NCBI GenBank assembly: GCA_018645535.1
Contig: JABGWN010000262.1
Coordinates: forward strand, 1-10,261
Length of the DNA stretch: 10,261 bases
Direction of reading: 5' to 3'
Source: Methanobacteriota archaeon
Lineage (GTDB): Archaea > Thermoplasmatota > Poseidoniia > Poseidoniales > Poseidoniaceae
Part shown: positions 1 to 6,430 of the stretch, one piece after another
How the letters are laid out: every line of letters starts with the position of its first letter
Position numbering within the stretch: the first letter of the stretch is position 1
The notes under the pieces: model-generated
Databases searched by the model: none
What the model saw: the letters and a program-made list of their open reading frames with translations, nothing else
Told to the model about the DNA's origin: nothing
Made by a program: the position numbers and the translations under genes

Positions 1-1
1 T

Positions 2-169
2 CCATTTACCATTGTAGAACTCACAGAAGAACTCGTGACTGGCGATTTCAACCATGCCCTTGCAGGAAAATCACTTACATTTTCTGTAGAAGTTGTTGAA
101 CTACGTGATGCATCAGAAGAAGAACTCGCACACGGTCATGTTCATGGCCCTGGCGGACACGACCACTGA
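2..169 (+). CDS. FKBP-type peptidyl-prolyl cis-trans isomerase, SlyD-like, C-terminal part
   Basis: This is the last 55 residues of a gene entering from the left edge; the start is outside the window. The visible protein runs through FNHALAGKSLTFSVEVVELR and ends in ASEEELAHGHVHGPGGHDH. The N-H-x-LAGK-x-L-x-F-x-VEV-V block is the last beta strand of the FKBP fold in SlyD-type prolyl isomerases, and the following EEELAHGHVHG plus a His-rich tail is also SlyD-like. In that family the fold catalyses proline isomerisation and chaperones folding, and the histidine tail can bind metals such as nickel. The tail here is short and lacks the cysteines of the E. coli protein. The gene runs directly into the mutase gene, whose likely start lies inside its 3' end, so the two may be co-transcribed. 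Nothing suggests a functional link. Confidence 0.85.
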   Translation, partial: PFTIVELTEELVTGDFNHALAGKSLTFSVEVVELRDASEEELAHGHVHGPGGHDH

Positions 170-1793
170 TTATCAAGCGAGGCTTGATGAAGTCCCGTCC
201 CGTCTAGGGATTATGGCCCCCATGCGGAAAGACACATGGAAAACACTCAGTGGAATTGATTTACCACTTACTGGAATCCCAAACGGACCTTTTTCCCTTC
301 CAGATGCAGGTACGCCCCCCTTCACACGGGGGATTCACTCAACAATGTACAGGTCTCGGCTGTGGACCATGCGTCAATATGCAGGATTTTCCAGCGCAAC
401 CGAGACAAATAAGAGATTTAAGCTTCTTCTTGAGAGAGGTCAAATGGGATTGTCCGTTGCTTTTGACCTCCCTACTCAATTGGGATTGGATGCAGATGAT
501 GAGCTTTCATATGGTGAAGTTGGGAAAGTAGGTGTGTCAATTTCTTCAGTAGAAGACATGATCGCACTTTTTGATGGAATTCCTCTCGACAAAGTTAGTA
601 CTTCCATGACAATTAATGCCCCCGCGATGGTCTTATTGGCGATGTATGTGGTTGCAGGTGAGGAACAAGGGGCATCAATGGATGAACTCCGAGGGACGAT
701 ACAGAATGATATTCTCAAGGAATACATTGCACGGGGCACATATGTGTTCCCACCCGACCCTAGCATGCGATTGATCACTGACATTTTCCAATACTGCTCT
801 ACCCATATACCACGATGGAATACCATCTCAATATCAGGATATCACATTCGTGAGGCAGGTTCCACAGCGGTTCAAGAATTAGGATTCACAGTTGCCAATG
901 CACTAGCGTATGTTGATGCTGCTCTAGAATCGGGAATGGATATTGACGAATTTGCTCCACAACTGTCCTTTTTCTTCAACTGCCATAATGACTTTTTTGA
1001 AGAAGCCGCTAAATTTAGAGCAGCAAGAAAACTCTGGTATGATTTAATGCAAGACCGGTATTCACCCCAACATCCAAAATCATCCATGCTAAGATTTCAC
1101 ACTCAAGTTGCTGGTGTAAGCCTCACAGCACAACAACCGTTGAACAATGTAGCGCGAGTTACGATACAAGCCTTAGCGGCGGTTCTTGGTGGAACTCAAA
1201 GTTTGCACACCAATTCTTACGATGAGGCTCTTGGCCTACCTACTGAAACTTCAGCAACAGTCGCACTTCGGACTCAGCAAATTATAGCCGAGGAATCCGG
1301 TGTGGCGGATGTAGTTGACCCTCTTGGAGGCTCTTGGTATGTTGAATCACTCACAGAAACCATCTATCAAAAAGCTAAGAATTTGATAGAAATCATAGAG
1401 TCGAAGGGCGGGGCAATGGCGGCAATAGAGCAGGGATGGCAGCAACAAGAAATTCATCAATCTGCATATCAACATATGAATGAAATTGAGTCCAATGAAC
1501 GACTTATTGTTGGCGTGAATCATGGCGTAATGGAAGAACAATCTACGTTCCCTGCAATGAAACTCAACCCAAAAATAGGGGAAGAGCAAGTCAAGCGTTT
1601 AACATCTCTGAGATCAAATCGCAATCAAGAGAAGGTTGACGCGTTACTCGCTGATATTTCCAAAGCTGCATCGAATGGAGATAATCTATTTCCATTCGTC
1701 ATTAATGCCGTTCGTGCAAGGGCAACTCTAGGCGAAATCATGAGTGTGTTGAAGGATGAATTTGGTACATATATGGCGCCAAGTGGATTTTGA
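144..1793 (+). CDS. mcmA1: Methylmalonyl-CoA mutase, large (catalytic) subunit
   Basis: The enzyme interconverts (R)-methylmalonyl-CoA and succinyl-CoA using adenosylcobalamin, in propionyl-CoA breakdown or assimilation. The protein (549 residues from this start) has the complete TIM-barrel domain: FTRGIHSTMYRSRLWTMRQY near residues 60-79, FDLPTQLG, SMTINAPA, QNDILKEYIARGTY, SGYHIREAGS (His234) and GGTQSLHTNS. Tyr79 (in RQYAGF) and Arg197 (in IARGTY) match the carboxylate-contacting Tyr89 and Arg207 of the Propionibacterium enzyme. Isobutyryl-CoA mutases have Phe and Gln there, so methylmalonyl-CoA is the likely substrate. The protein stops after the barrel; the B12-binding domain must be a separate small subunit, as is usual in archaea, and it is not in the window. 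The reading frame is open back to a TTG at 93, but that overlaps the FKBP gene by 77 nt. ATG 144 gives a family-like length; ATG 138 or ATG 213 (after AGGG) are alternatives. The epimerase gene follows directly. Confidence 0.93.
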   Translation: MALADTTTDYQARLDEVPSRLGIMAPMRKDTWKTLSGIDLPLTGIPNGPFSLPDAGTPPFTRGIHSTMYRSRLWTMRQYAGFSSATETNKRFKLLLERGQMGLSVAFDLPTQLGLDADDELSYGEVGKVGVSISSVEDMIALFDGIPLDKVSTSMTINAPAMVLLAMYVVAGEEQGASMDELRGTIQNDILKEYIARGTYVFPPDPSMRLITDIFQYCSTHIPRWNTISISGYHIREAGSTAVQELGFTVANALAYVDAALESGMDIDEFAPQLSFFFNCHNDFFEEAAKFRAARKLWYDLMQDRYSPQHPKSSMLRFHTQVAGVSLTAQQPLNNVARVTIQALAAVLGGTQSLHTNSYDEALGLPTETSATVALRTQQIIAEESGVADVVDPLGGSWYVESLTETIYQKAKNLIEIIESKGGAMAAIEQGWQQQEIHQSAYQHMNEIESNERLIVGVNHGVMEEQSTFPAMKLNPKIGEEQVKRLTSLRSNRNQEKVDALLADISKAASNGDNLFPFVINAVRARATLGEIMSVLKDEFGTYMAPSGF

Positions 1794-1802
1794 GGGATGA
1801 AC

Positions 1803-2240
1803 ATGGATTTTGGACCTATACGAATTGATCACATTGGAATTGCAACCCATCAGCTCAACGAAGCGAGTGCTTTCTGGAGGCTTCTTGGACTGATAGAGGG
1901 TGACCATGATGAAAAGGTCGAAGACCAAGGTGTCACTACTCGATTTTTCTCAACCTCAATGTTGAATGAGATTGCAGATGAACCTGCAAAGGTGGAGTTA
2001 CTGGAACCGACTGGAGAACAGACCCCCATTGGTCGCTTTTTAGAAAAACGCGGACCTGGAATACAACAATTATGCTTTAGCGTAGGGGATTTGGTTGGAC
2101 TACTCTCCTACCTGAAAGAAAACGGCATCCGACTGATCGATGAAGTTCCTCGCATCGGAGCCGGAGGGCATCATATTGCGTTCGTTCATCCAGGCTCAAC
2201 TGGCGGTGTTTTAGTGGAACTTACTCAACGTAATTCATGA
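1803..2240 (+). CDS. mce: Methylmalonyl-CoA epimerase-like VOC protein
   Basis: It probably interconverts (S)- and (R)-methylmalonyl-CoA, supplying the mutase encoded just upstream. The 145-residue protein shows the two beta-alpha-beta3 modules of the vicinal oxygen chelate fold: RIDHIGIAT at residues 7-15, then VELLEPTGEQTPIGRFLEKRG at 64-84, a family hallmark, then RIGAGGHHIAFVHP and GGVLVELTQ. Metal ligands His10 and Glu139 are present. The usual GxHHI motif of the second module reads GIQQL (Gln88-Gln89), so the third expected His ligand is replaced; see findings. I chose ATG 1803 because GAGGG at 1792-1796 lies 6 nt upstream of it. The ATG at 1797 touches that ribosome-binding site and would add only two residues. 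The gene starts 9 nt after the mutase stop, so the pair is almost certainly co-transcribed and probably translationally coupled. Confidence 0.85.
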   Translation: MDFGPIRIDHIGIATHQLNEASAFWRLLGLIEGDHDEKVEDQGVTTRFFSTSMLNEIADEPAKVELLEPTGEQTPIGRFLEKRGPGIQQLCFSVGDLVGLLSYLKENGIRLIDEVPRIGAGGHHIAFVHPGSTGGVLVELTQRNS

Positions 2241-2283
2241 GCCTGAATGGCAATACCTATAGCCGGTCTTTTTCATCCAACAT

Positions 2284-2592
2284 ATGATGCGGACCTGTAT
2301 TGACCTACTTTTGGCCCTGCCCCATATTGACGCTCCAAGAATGAAAGGTGAGGTGCATTACCTCGCTGGTCGTCTTGAACAATTACGTCTGCAGCGTTCT
2401 ATCAGTAACGAAGCATACCTTGACGCTGGTGCAGTACAAGGTGCAATAGAAATGATAGCAAATATGGTTGACATGGGTGTGCCGCAAATTGAAGTCCAAG
2501 GCCAACTACGTGAACAGTTGGACCGAGCCCAACGACTTGAATCAAAGCACCCAGGCCTCAACTGGGCAGTGGAATCTGGCCGTGCGAGTTGA
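2284..2592 (+). CDS. Hypothetical small alpha-helical protein
   Basis: I do not recognise this 102-residue protein. It appears soluble and almost entirely helical, with no signal peptide or membrane segment. It is rich in Leu, Gln, Arg and Glu, and amphipathic stretches are visible at residues 20-37 (MKGEVHYLAGRLEQLRLQ), 50-65 and 75-91 (a Gln/Glu/Arg-rich coiled-coil-like run). There is one Cys (residue 5) and no metal-binding or catalytic motif. The gene follows the epimerase by 43 nt and precedes the ABC ATPase by 7 nt on the same strand, so it is probably in the same transcription unit and may be linked to the exporter. A second ATG follows the first directly (2287), and neither has a clear Shine-Dalgarno site. 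The reading frame being open with tight packing on both sides is the main support that this is a gene. Confidence 0.65.
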   Translation: MMRTCIDLLLALPHIDAPRMKGEVHYLAGRLEQLRLQRSISNEAYLDAGAVQGAIEMIANMVDMGVPQIEVQGQLREQLDRAQRLESKHPGLNWAVESGRAS

Positions 2593-2599
2593 CGTTTGA

Positions 2600-3421
2600 A
2601 TGACCGTGGAACTCTTACGAGTCGAAGGTGTTACGAAATCATTCGGACACATTGAGGCTCTAACCAATGTTAGTTTGACCATCAATGAAGGCGAAATTGT
2701 AGGTCTCGTTGGCTCAAATGGAGCAGGTAAAACAACGTTACTCCGGCTTTTAGCAGGCGTCTATACTCCAACCGATGGGGCTGTGGTCCTATCTGATGGA
2801 AGTAAGGTTGAGGATGCTCGACACCGTCTTGGCGTTGTCCCAGAATCTACCGGGCTTTATTCGAGGTTGACCGCATGGGAAAACATTCGTTATCACAGCC
2901 GCCTTTACGGAACATCTGATGAAGAATCATGGAATAGAACCGTATTTTTTGCGGACCGTTTGGATATGAAAGAATCCCTTGGTCGCCATACTAAGGGCTT
3001 CTCAAGAGGAATGCGGCAAAAAACGGCACTGCTCAGAGCACTAGCACATGCACCCGACATTCTTCTTTTGGATGAACCCACAGCGGGGCTTGATGTTACA
3101 AGTGCTCGAACGGTCCGTTCACTCGTCCATCAGCTTGGTGAAACAGGTGGTACAGTGGTCTATTCAACGCACCAACTTGCAGAGGCTGAAGCCGTTTGCA
3201 GCCGAATAATTATTATTCACAATGGAGAAGTTCGGGCAGATGGAACACCTGCTGGATTGTTAGAACAAACAGAATCACGAAATTTGGAAGAAGCCTACGT
3301 CTCTCTCACGACCGATAAAGCGAGAACTCGCGTGGTATCAGATAAGCCACTATCAAAAATAGCAAAATGGTGGCAGAAATTGTCTACTCCTAAGATTCCC
3401 GGAGGTGATGAGAGTGAGTAG
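2600..3421 (+). CDS. ABC transporter ATP-binding protein, NatA-like
   Basis: This is the cytoplasmic ATPase that would power the permease encoded immediately downstream. The 273-residue protein has Walker A GSNGAGKT at residues 38-45, a Q-loop region reading VVPESTGLY (Glu82 in place of Gln, as is common in NatA-type proteins), the signature FSRGMRQK at 134-141, Walker B ILLLDEP at 154-160, a D-loop AGLD and the switch histidine at 191 (STHQ). FSxGMRQK in place of LSGGQ is typical of the NatA/CcmA branch associated with ABC-2 type exporters. After about residue 235 there is a 35-residue basic tail not needed for the fold. The start ATG lies 7 nt after the preceding gene and lacks a clear Shine-Dalgarno site. 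The 3' end overlaps the permease gene by 8 nt. NatA/NatB of Bacillus extrudes sodium, but the substrate here cannot be read from the sequence. Confidence 0.92.
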   Translation: MTVELLRVEGVTKSFGHIEALTNVSLTINEGEIVGLVGSNGAGKTTLLRLLAGVYTPTDGAVVLSDGSKVEDARHRLGVVPESTGLYSRLTAWENIRYHSRLYGTSDEESWNRTVFFADRLDMKESLGRHTKGFSRGMRQKTALLRALAHAPDILLLDEPTAGLDVTSARTVRSLVHQLGETGGTVVYSTHQLAEAEAVCSRIIIIHNGEVRADGTPAGLLEQTESRNLEEAYVSLTTDKARTRVVSDKPLSKIAKWWQKLSTPKIPGGDESE

Positions 3422-4631
3422 TTCATTTCGTAGGATCACAACCATCTCGAAAAAAGAGTTGGTTGAGTTCGCTAGGGACTGGCGAACCATCTTTGCTTTA
3501 CTCATCATTCCCTTGTTGATGTTCCCTCTTTTGTTCATCATATTCCCACTTCTTCTTGCATCTGAAGCCGCTGAATTGGATGCGATTGAAGTCAATGTCG
3601 TGATTCAAAGCAATGATTTTCCAAGTGACCTTGCTGAACAACTGAATGGTTCAGGAATTGAATTGAACTATGAGCCGTTGTCCATTGAAAACAATCTTTC
3701 ATCCCCGCTTGAGGATGGAGACCGCTTAAGAAACGGGAGTATTGATGCAGTCCTTCGGATGAAAGAAAACGGTTCAGTTTGGGATTATGCCCTCCTTTAC
3801 ATGTCAACATCCGAACGAAGTCAGGAGGCTCGAACGCGAACTCTGACGGTCTTATTTGATTGGGAAGAGAATGAAACTGAGCGTAGGCTCGTTGATGCAG
3901 GCTTAGATCCAGATGAGACACTACGCCCATTGAATTGGGATGGTGAATTCAGCGATAGTGACGTTGCAACGAGTGGTGAACAAGCAGGAATGGTTTTGTC
4001 ATTATTCATACCGTTGGTCCTTTCTGTTTGGACATTCTCCTCCGCGATTCAACCCTCCATTGACATGACTGCAGGTGAGCGGGAACGGGGGACCTTAGAG
4101 GCACTTCTCGGGCTACCATGTTCTCGTAATGAACTCCTTTTCGGCAAATGGCTCGCCGTTGCAACAATCACTGGAATTGGTGTGTTGCTGCAACTGGTTG
4201 GTTTACTGTTTGCAATAGGTTATCTCGCTACAACGGATTTCCTTACCGTGCCGACTCTATCTATTGCTTCGATTGTGTTCATCGGGATTGCAGTTCTTCT
4301 CTTTGCAATCATGGTTGTCGCATTTGAACTTGCTTTGGCTATGCGAGCACACAGTGTGAAAGAGGCTGGTTCAATTCTTGGACCAGCGTTGTTGCTCATT
4401 CTCTTCCCAGCACTCTTCACACAGGTAATCAATTTAGATGGAATCGAGACATTTTGGTTCTCAATTCCTGTGGTCAATGTTCTTCTTGCACTGCGAGAAC
4501 TACTGATGGACCGATTTGTTGTCGAACATATTGTAACTTGGATTATCAGTTCAGGAATTTACGCAATGGCTGCAGCGCTCTATGCTGCTCGTCAATTCAA
4601 GCGAGAAGATATTGTTACGAGTCTCTCTTAA
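3414..4631 (+). CDS. ABC-2 type permease, NatB-like
   Basis: This is the membrane partner of the ATPase encoded just upstream. The 405-residue protein has one N-terminal membrane helix (about residues 25-49, very rich in Leu, Ile and Phe), then a large polar, acidic domain of about 140 residues, expected outside the membrane. Five hydrophobic segments follow at roughly 193-213, 248-270, 282-310, 320-341 and 371-391. Between the second and third segments lies the family motif GERERGTLEALLGLPCSRNE, the cytoplasmic coupling loop of NatB/ABC-2 permeases. The start is a GTG preceded by GGAGGTGAT at 3401-3409, with the GGAGG core 8 nt upstream. The ATG at 3408 and GTG at 3405 sit too close to, or inside, that site. 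This overlap with the ATPase gene suggests translational coupling. The TAA stop overlaps the stop of the converging aminotransferase gene. Confidence 0.9.
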   Translation: MSSSFRRITTISKKELVEFARDWRTIFALLIIPLLMFPLLFIIFPLLLASEAAELDAIEVNVVIQSNDFPSDLAEQLNGSGIELNYEPLSIENNLSSPLEDGDRLRNGSIDAVLRMKENGSVWDYALLYMSTSERSQEARTRTLTVLFDWEENETERRLVDAGLDPDETLRPLNWDGEFSDSDVATSGEQAGMVLSLFIPLVLSVWTFSSAIQPSIDMTAGERERGTLEALLGLPCSRNELLFGKWLAVATITGIGVLLQLVGLLFAIGYLATTDFLTVPTLSIASIVFIGIAVLLFAIMVVAFELALAMRAHSVKEAGSILGPALLLILFPALFTQVINLDGIETFWFSIPVVNVLLALRELLMDRFVVEHIVTWIISSGIYAMAAALYAARQFKREDIVTSLS

Positions 4632-6127
4632 GCGCCAAAGGCGATAAGTGATTCACGCACGATCTTAACGATAAGGTCCACTTCTTCAGTAGTAATGGCG
4701 AAGTGCGGTGTGAAGCGGAGTGCATTTTCTCCACCGTGAATCACGCCGAGACCTCGTTTCCTGCACCAAGGTTCCACAGCATCCATGCCAACAACAGGGA
4801 ACTTACTGGGTTCAAGTTCAGCACTGCACAGCAATCCTGTTCCTTGGACCTTTGTGATGACTTCTGGGAATTCCTTCTGGAGAAGCGTGAACTTTTCAAC
4901 AAATTCAATTCCACGGTTGCAGATATTTTCACGCAATTCAGGAGTGATGTTGTCAAGAACGGCGACTGCAGTCTCAAGTGCCCGTGGATTTGTGGTCATT
5001 GTATTTCCATAAATTCCGGTTCGGTAAAGGTCTGCAGCTCGCTTATTCATTCCAAGAACTGAGAGGGGATACTGGCCGGCATTCATTGCTTTCGACCAAG
5101 TTTCCAAATCGGGTGCTTCGCAATCTTGGAAGCCACGATAATCCACAACGGATAGTGTGCCTTGTCCTCGGATTCCTGCTTGGATAGAATCCACGAGGAG
5201 CATCGAACCGTGTTCAAGAGTAAGTTTTCTTGCTTCATCGTAAAAATCACGGTCAACACATTGTCCAGGGTTGCCTTCACCTTGCACGGGCTCAATAGCC
5301 ATCAACTCAATGAATACATTGTCTGCTACTGCTTGGGCAAACACGGCCTGAAGTGATGGAATGTCGTTGGCAGGTGTTAGAATGAGGTTGTCTCGGTCTT
5401 GGAAACTTGCAAGATATTGATCATACTTTCCTTTGCATGAATGGGATATCTGAGCAGGGCGATCTGTACGCCCGTGGAATCCCTGTTCAATGGCTAACAT
5501 CTTGATGGTTGCTCCTTCATGCTTACCACCCTTTCCTGTCATGAGCATTGCATTGACGTCAGCAATTCGCAAACTTACTGTCACCGATTCGGACCCGCTG
5601 TTCATGCAGATGAACTTGTCAAACGGACAATGCCCGCGAGTATGGCCAAGTTCAGACCGGAGTCTCTGCTCAAGTCGCTTTTGAGAGAAGGAAGGAGTCA
5701 TCACGTTTGCCATGACCCAGTTGTCAGACATTGCGTCGATTATTTCACTTGGTCCATGGCCACTTCCAAGCATTCCATAACCACCGTTATCGTGTACAAC
5801 CGCTCCATGTGATGTCACAATCCAAGGTCCGCGGGCAGACAAGGCAACATAAGGATTCACAGTTGCAGGATTGTAAAAATTCACGAAGCCGCTTTGAAGG
5901 TCTGTGATCAAATCAAGTTCTGCCCTTGCAATGTAGTTTGAACCAAATTCTCGTTCGATACCGTGAAGGGCCGCATGCGCATCTTCAATGGCTTGAGCAA
6001 GTTTGGTGTCACGTTCAAGGAAAAATGAAAGTTCAGAATCATCCAATCCTGTAGTAGTGGGTTCGCCAACCTTGCTTCGCATCTCGTGAAGAAGTTTGAT
6101 TGGGTTGGATGTTATCACGGCTTCCAT
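4628..6127 (-). CDS. Class III (ornithine/acetylornithine-type) PLP-dependent aminotransferase, substrate unknown
   Basis: This fold-type I transaminase uses pyridoxal phosphate; members act on omega-amino groups of compounds such as ornithine, 4-aminobutyrate, lysine or diamines. In 499 residues it shows MNSGSESV at 175-182 (PLP phosphate region), GFHGRT at 216-221, EPVQGEGN at 279-286, Asp313 in LLVDSIQAG (contacting the pyridine nitrogen), the Schiff-base lysine Lys346 in TWSKAMN, and GNTMTTNPRA near 374-383. It is longer than the usual 400-450 residues. The first 90 or so residues precede the usual start of the domain and contain charged helices. The common DEVQTG motif reads DSIQAG, so the acidic residue after Asp is Ser. 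I cannot assign a substrate, and nothing links it clearly to the neighbours. It is transcribed away from the preQ0 operon, sharing the 132-bp intergenic region, and it converges on the permease gene with a 4-bp overlap. Confidence 0.87.
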   Translation of the reverse strand: MEAVITSNPIKLLHEMRSKVGEPTTTGLDDSELSFFLERDTKLAQAIEDAHAALHGIEREFGSNYIARAELDLITDLQSGFVNFYNPATVNPYVALSARGPWIVTSHGAVVHDNGGYGMLGSGHGPSEIIDAMSDNWVMANVMTPSFSQKRLEQRLRSELGHTRGHCPFDKFICMNSGSESVTVSLRIADVNAMLMTGKGGKHEGATIKMLAIEQGFHGRTDRPAQISHSCKGKYDQYLASFQDRDNLILTPANDIPSLQAVFAQAVADNVFIELMAIEPVQGEGNPGQCVDRDFYDEARKLTLEHGSMLLVDSIQAGIRGQGTLSVVDYRGFQDCEAPDLETWSKAMNAGQYPLSVLGMNKRAADLYRTGIYGNTMTTNPRALETAVAVLDNITPELRENICNRGIEFVEKFTLLQKEFPEVITKVQGTGLLCSAELEPSKFPVVGMDAVEPWCRKRGLGVIHGGENALRFTPHFAITTEEVDLIVKIVRESLIAFGA

Positions 6128-6259
6128 GGTATTGTGTCAGTGAAGCCCTTCTTTGAACATTCGCACCCGTATTCTTTGTTTAAACCCAATATATTACCAA
6201 GGTATTACTGGAGTAATACTGTAAGAATACTTATATTGTAAAGTCAACCACAGCAAAAT
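6128..6259. promoter_or_regulatory. Divergent promoter region between aminotransferase and preQ0 operon
   Basis: This 132-bp region separates the two diverging genes and is AT-rich in its centre. On the + strand, TTATATTG at 6231-6238 is a TATA-like box centred about 26 nt before the GTG at 6260. That is the usual archaeal distance from TATA box to transcription start, so the transcript of the RHH gene may be leaderless. On the - strand, AATATATT (6188-6195) and the palindrome GTTTAAAC (6178-6185) are TATA candidates that would give a leader of roughly 30-40 nt before the aminotransferase ATG. The inverted repeat lies between the two promoters. Transcription starts are inferred from spacing only. 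Confidence 0.5.
6202..6219. repeat. Perfect inverted repeat GTATTAC-TGGA-GTAATAC, candidate operator
   Basis: Two 7-bp arms that are exact reverse complements flank a 4-bp spacer. Related half-sites continue outward at 11-bp steps: TATTAC at 6192-6197 repeats the left arm (6203-6208) exactly, and GAATAC at 6225-6230 repeats TAATAC (6214-6219) with one mismatch. The array sits just upstream of the TATA-like box of the preQ0 operon and next to the TATA candidates of the aminotransferase gene. This arrangement suits binding of a dimeric regulator, and the ribbon-helix-helix protein encoded 41 bp downstream is the obvious candidate. Binding is inferred. An RNA hairpin is less likely, since the repeat lies upstream of the predicted transcription start of the operon. 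Confidence 0.6.
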
Positions 6260-6421
6260 GTGCCCAAGATATCGCTTGACATGCCCAAAGAATTGGTAGA
6301 GGATTTGAAACATCACATTGGCGAAGACAAGAAGTTTGTAAGTCTTGCAGATGCAGTTCGCTCAGCATGCCGTAAATTGCTTGACCAATTGGATGAAATT
6401 GACCGGCGACAGGGGAGATGA
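6260..6421 (+). CDS. Small ribbon-helix-helix (CopG/MetJ-like) DNA-binding protein
   Basis: This is a 53-residue protein with the pattern of a ribbon-helix-helix regulator. A short strand KISLDMP at residues 3-9 is followed by helix A (KELVEDLKHHI), a turn containing GEDKKFVS, and helix B (LADAVRSACRKLLDQLDEID). In such proteins two chains pair their strands and insert the ribbon into the DNA major groove; Lys3, Ser5 and Asp7 would be the outward-facing base-reading positions. The start is GTG 6260: the frame has a TAA at 6239-6241 upstream, and the only internal ATG (6281) would delete the strand. A TATA-like box 26 nt upstream suggests a leaderless mRNA. The stop TGA overlaps the Shine-Dalgarno site of folE, which begins 9 nt later, so it is the first gene of the preQ0 operon. 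It probably regulates this operon and perhaps the divergent aminotransferase; that role is inferred from position. Confidence 0.8.
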   Translation: MPKISLDMPKELVEDLKHHIGEDKKFVSLADAVRSACRKLLDQLDEIDRRQGR

Positions 6422-6427
6422 GGTGAT
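6420..6427 (+). promoter_or_regulatory. Shine-Dalgarno site of folE overlapping the RHH stop codon
   Basis: GAGGTGAT matches the complement of the 16S rRNA 3' end. Its GAGG core is 7 nt before the folE ATG, and it overlaps the TGA stop of the RHH gene (6419-6421). This arrangement suggests that folE translation is coupled to translation of the small regulator gene. Confidence 0.7.
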
Positions 6428-6430
6428 ACC

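Noticed and set aside
93..143. Possible N-terminal extension of the mutase beginning at TTG 93 or ATG 108
   Set aside because: These starts overlap the FKBP coding region by 62-77 nt, and the added residues do not resemble the mutase N-terminus. ATG 144 or ATG 213 is more likely.
2249..2283. Possible promoter (CCTATAG) before the 102-residue gene
   Set aside because: The match to a TATA box is weak and the gap is only 43 bp. Readthrough from the epimerase gene is the simpler explanation.
4703..5812. Several open frames on the + strand opposite the aminotransferase
   Set aside because: They are antisense to a clearly conserved gene, have unlikely composition, and show no family motif or ribosome-binding site.
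6128..6259. A preQ1-type riboswitch ahead of the preQ0 operon
   Set aside because: The region lacks a recognisable preQ1 aptamer hairpin with an A-rich tail, and the predicted transcript starts at or near the GTG, leaving no leader to fold.
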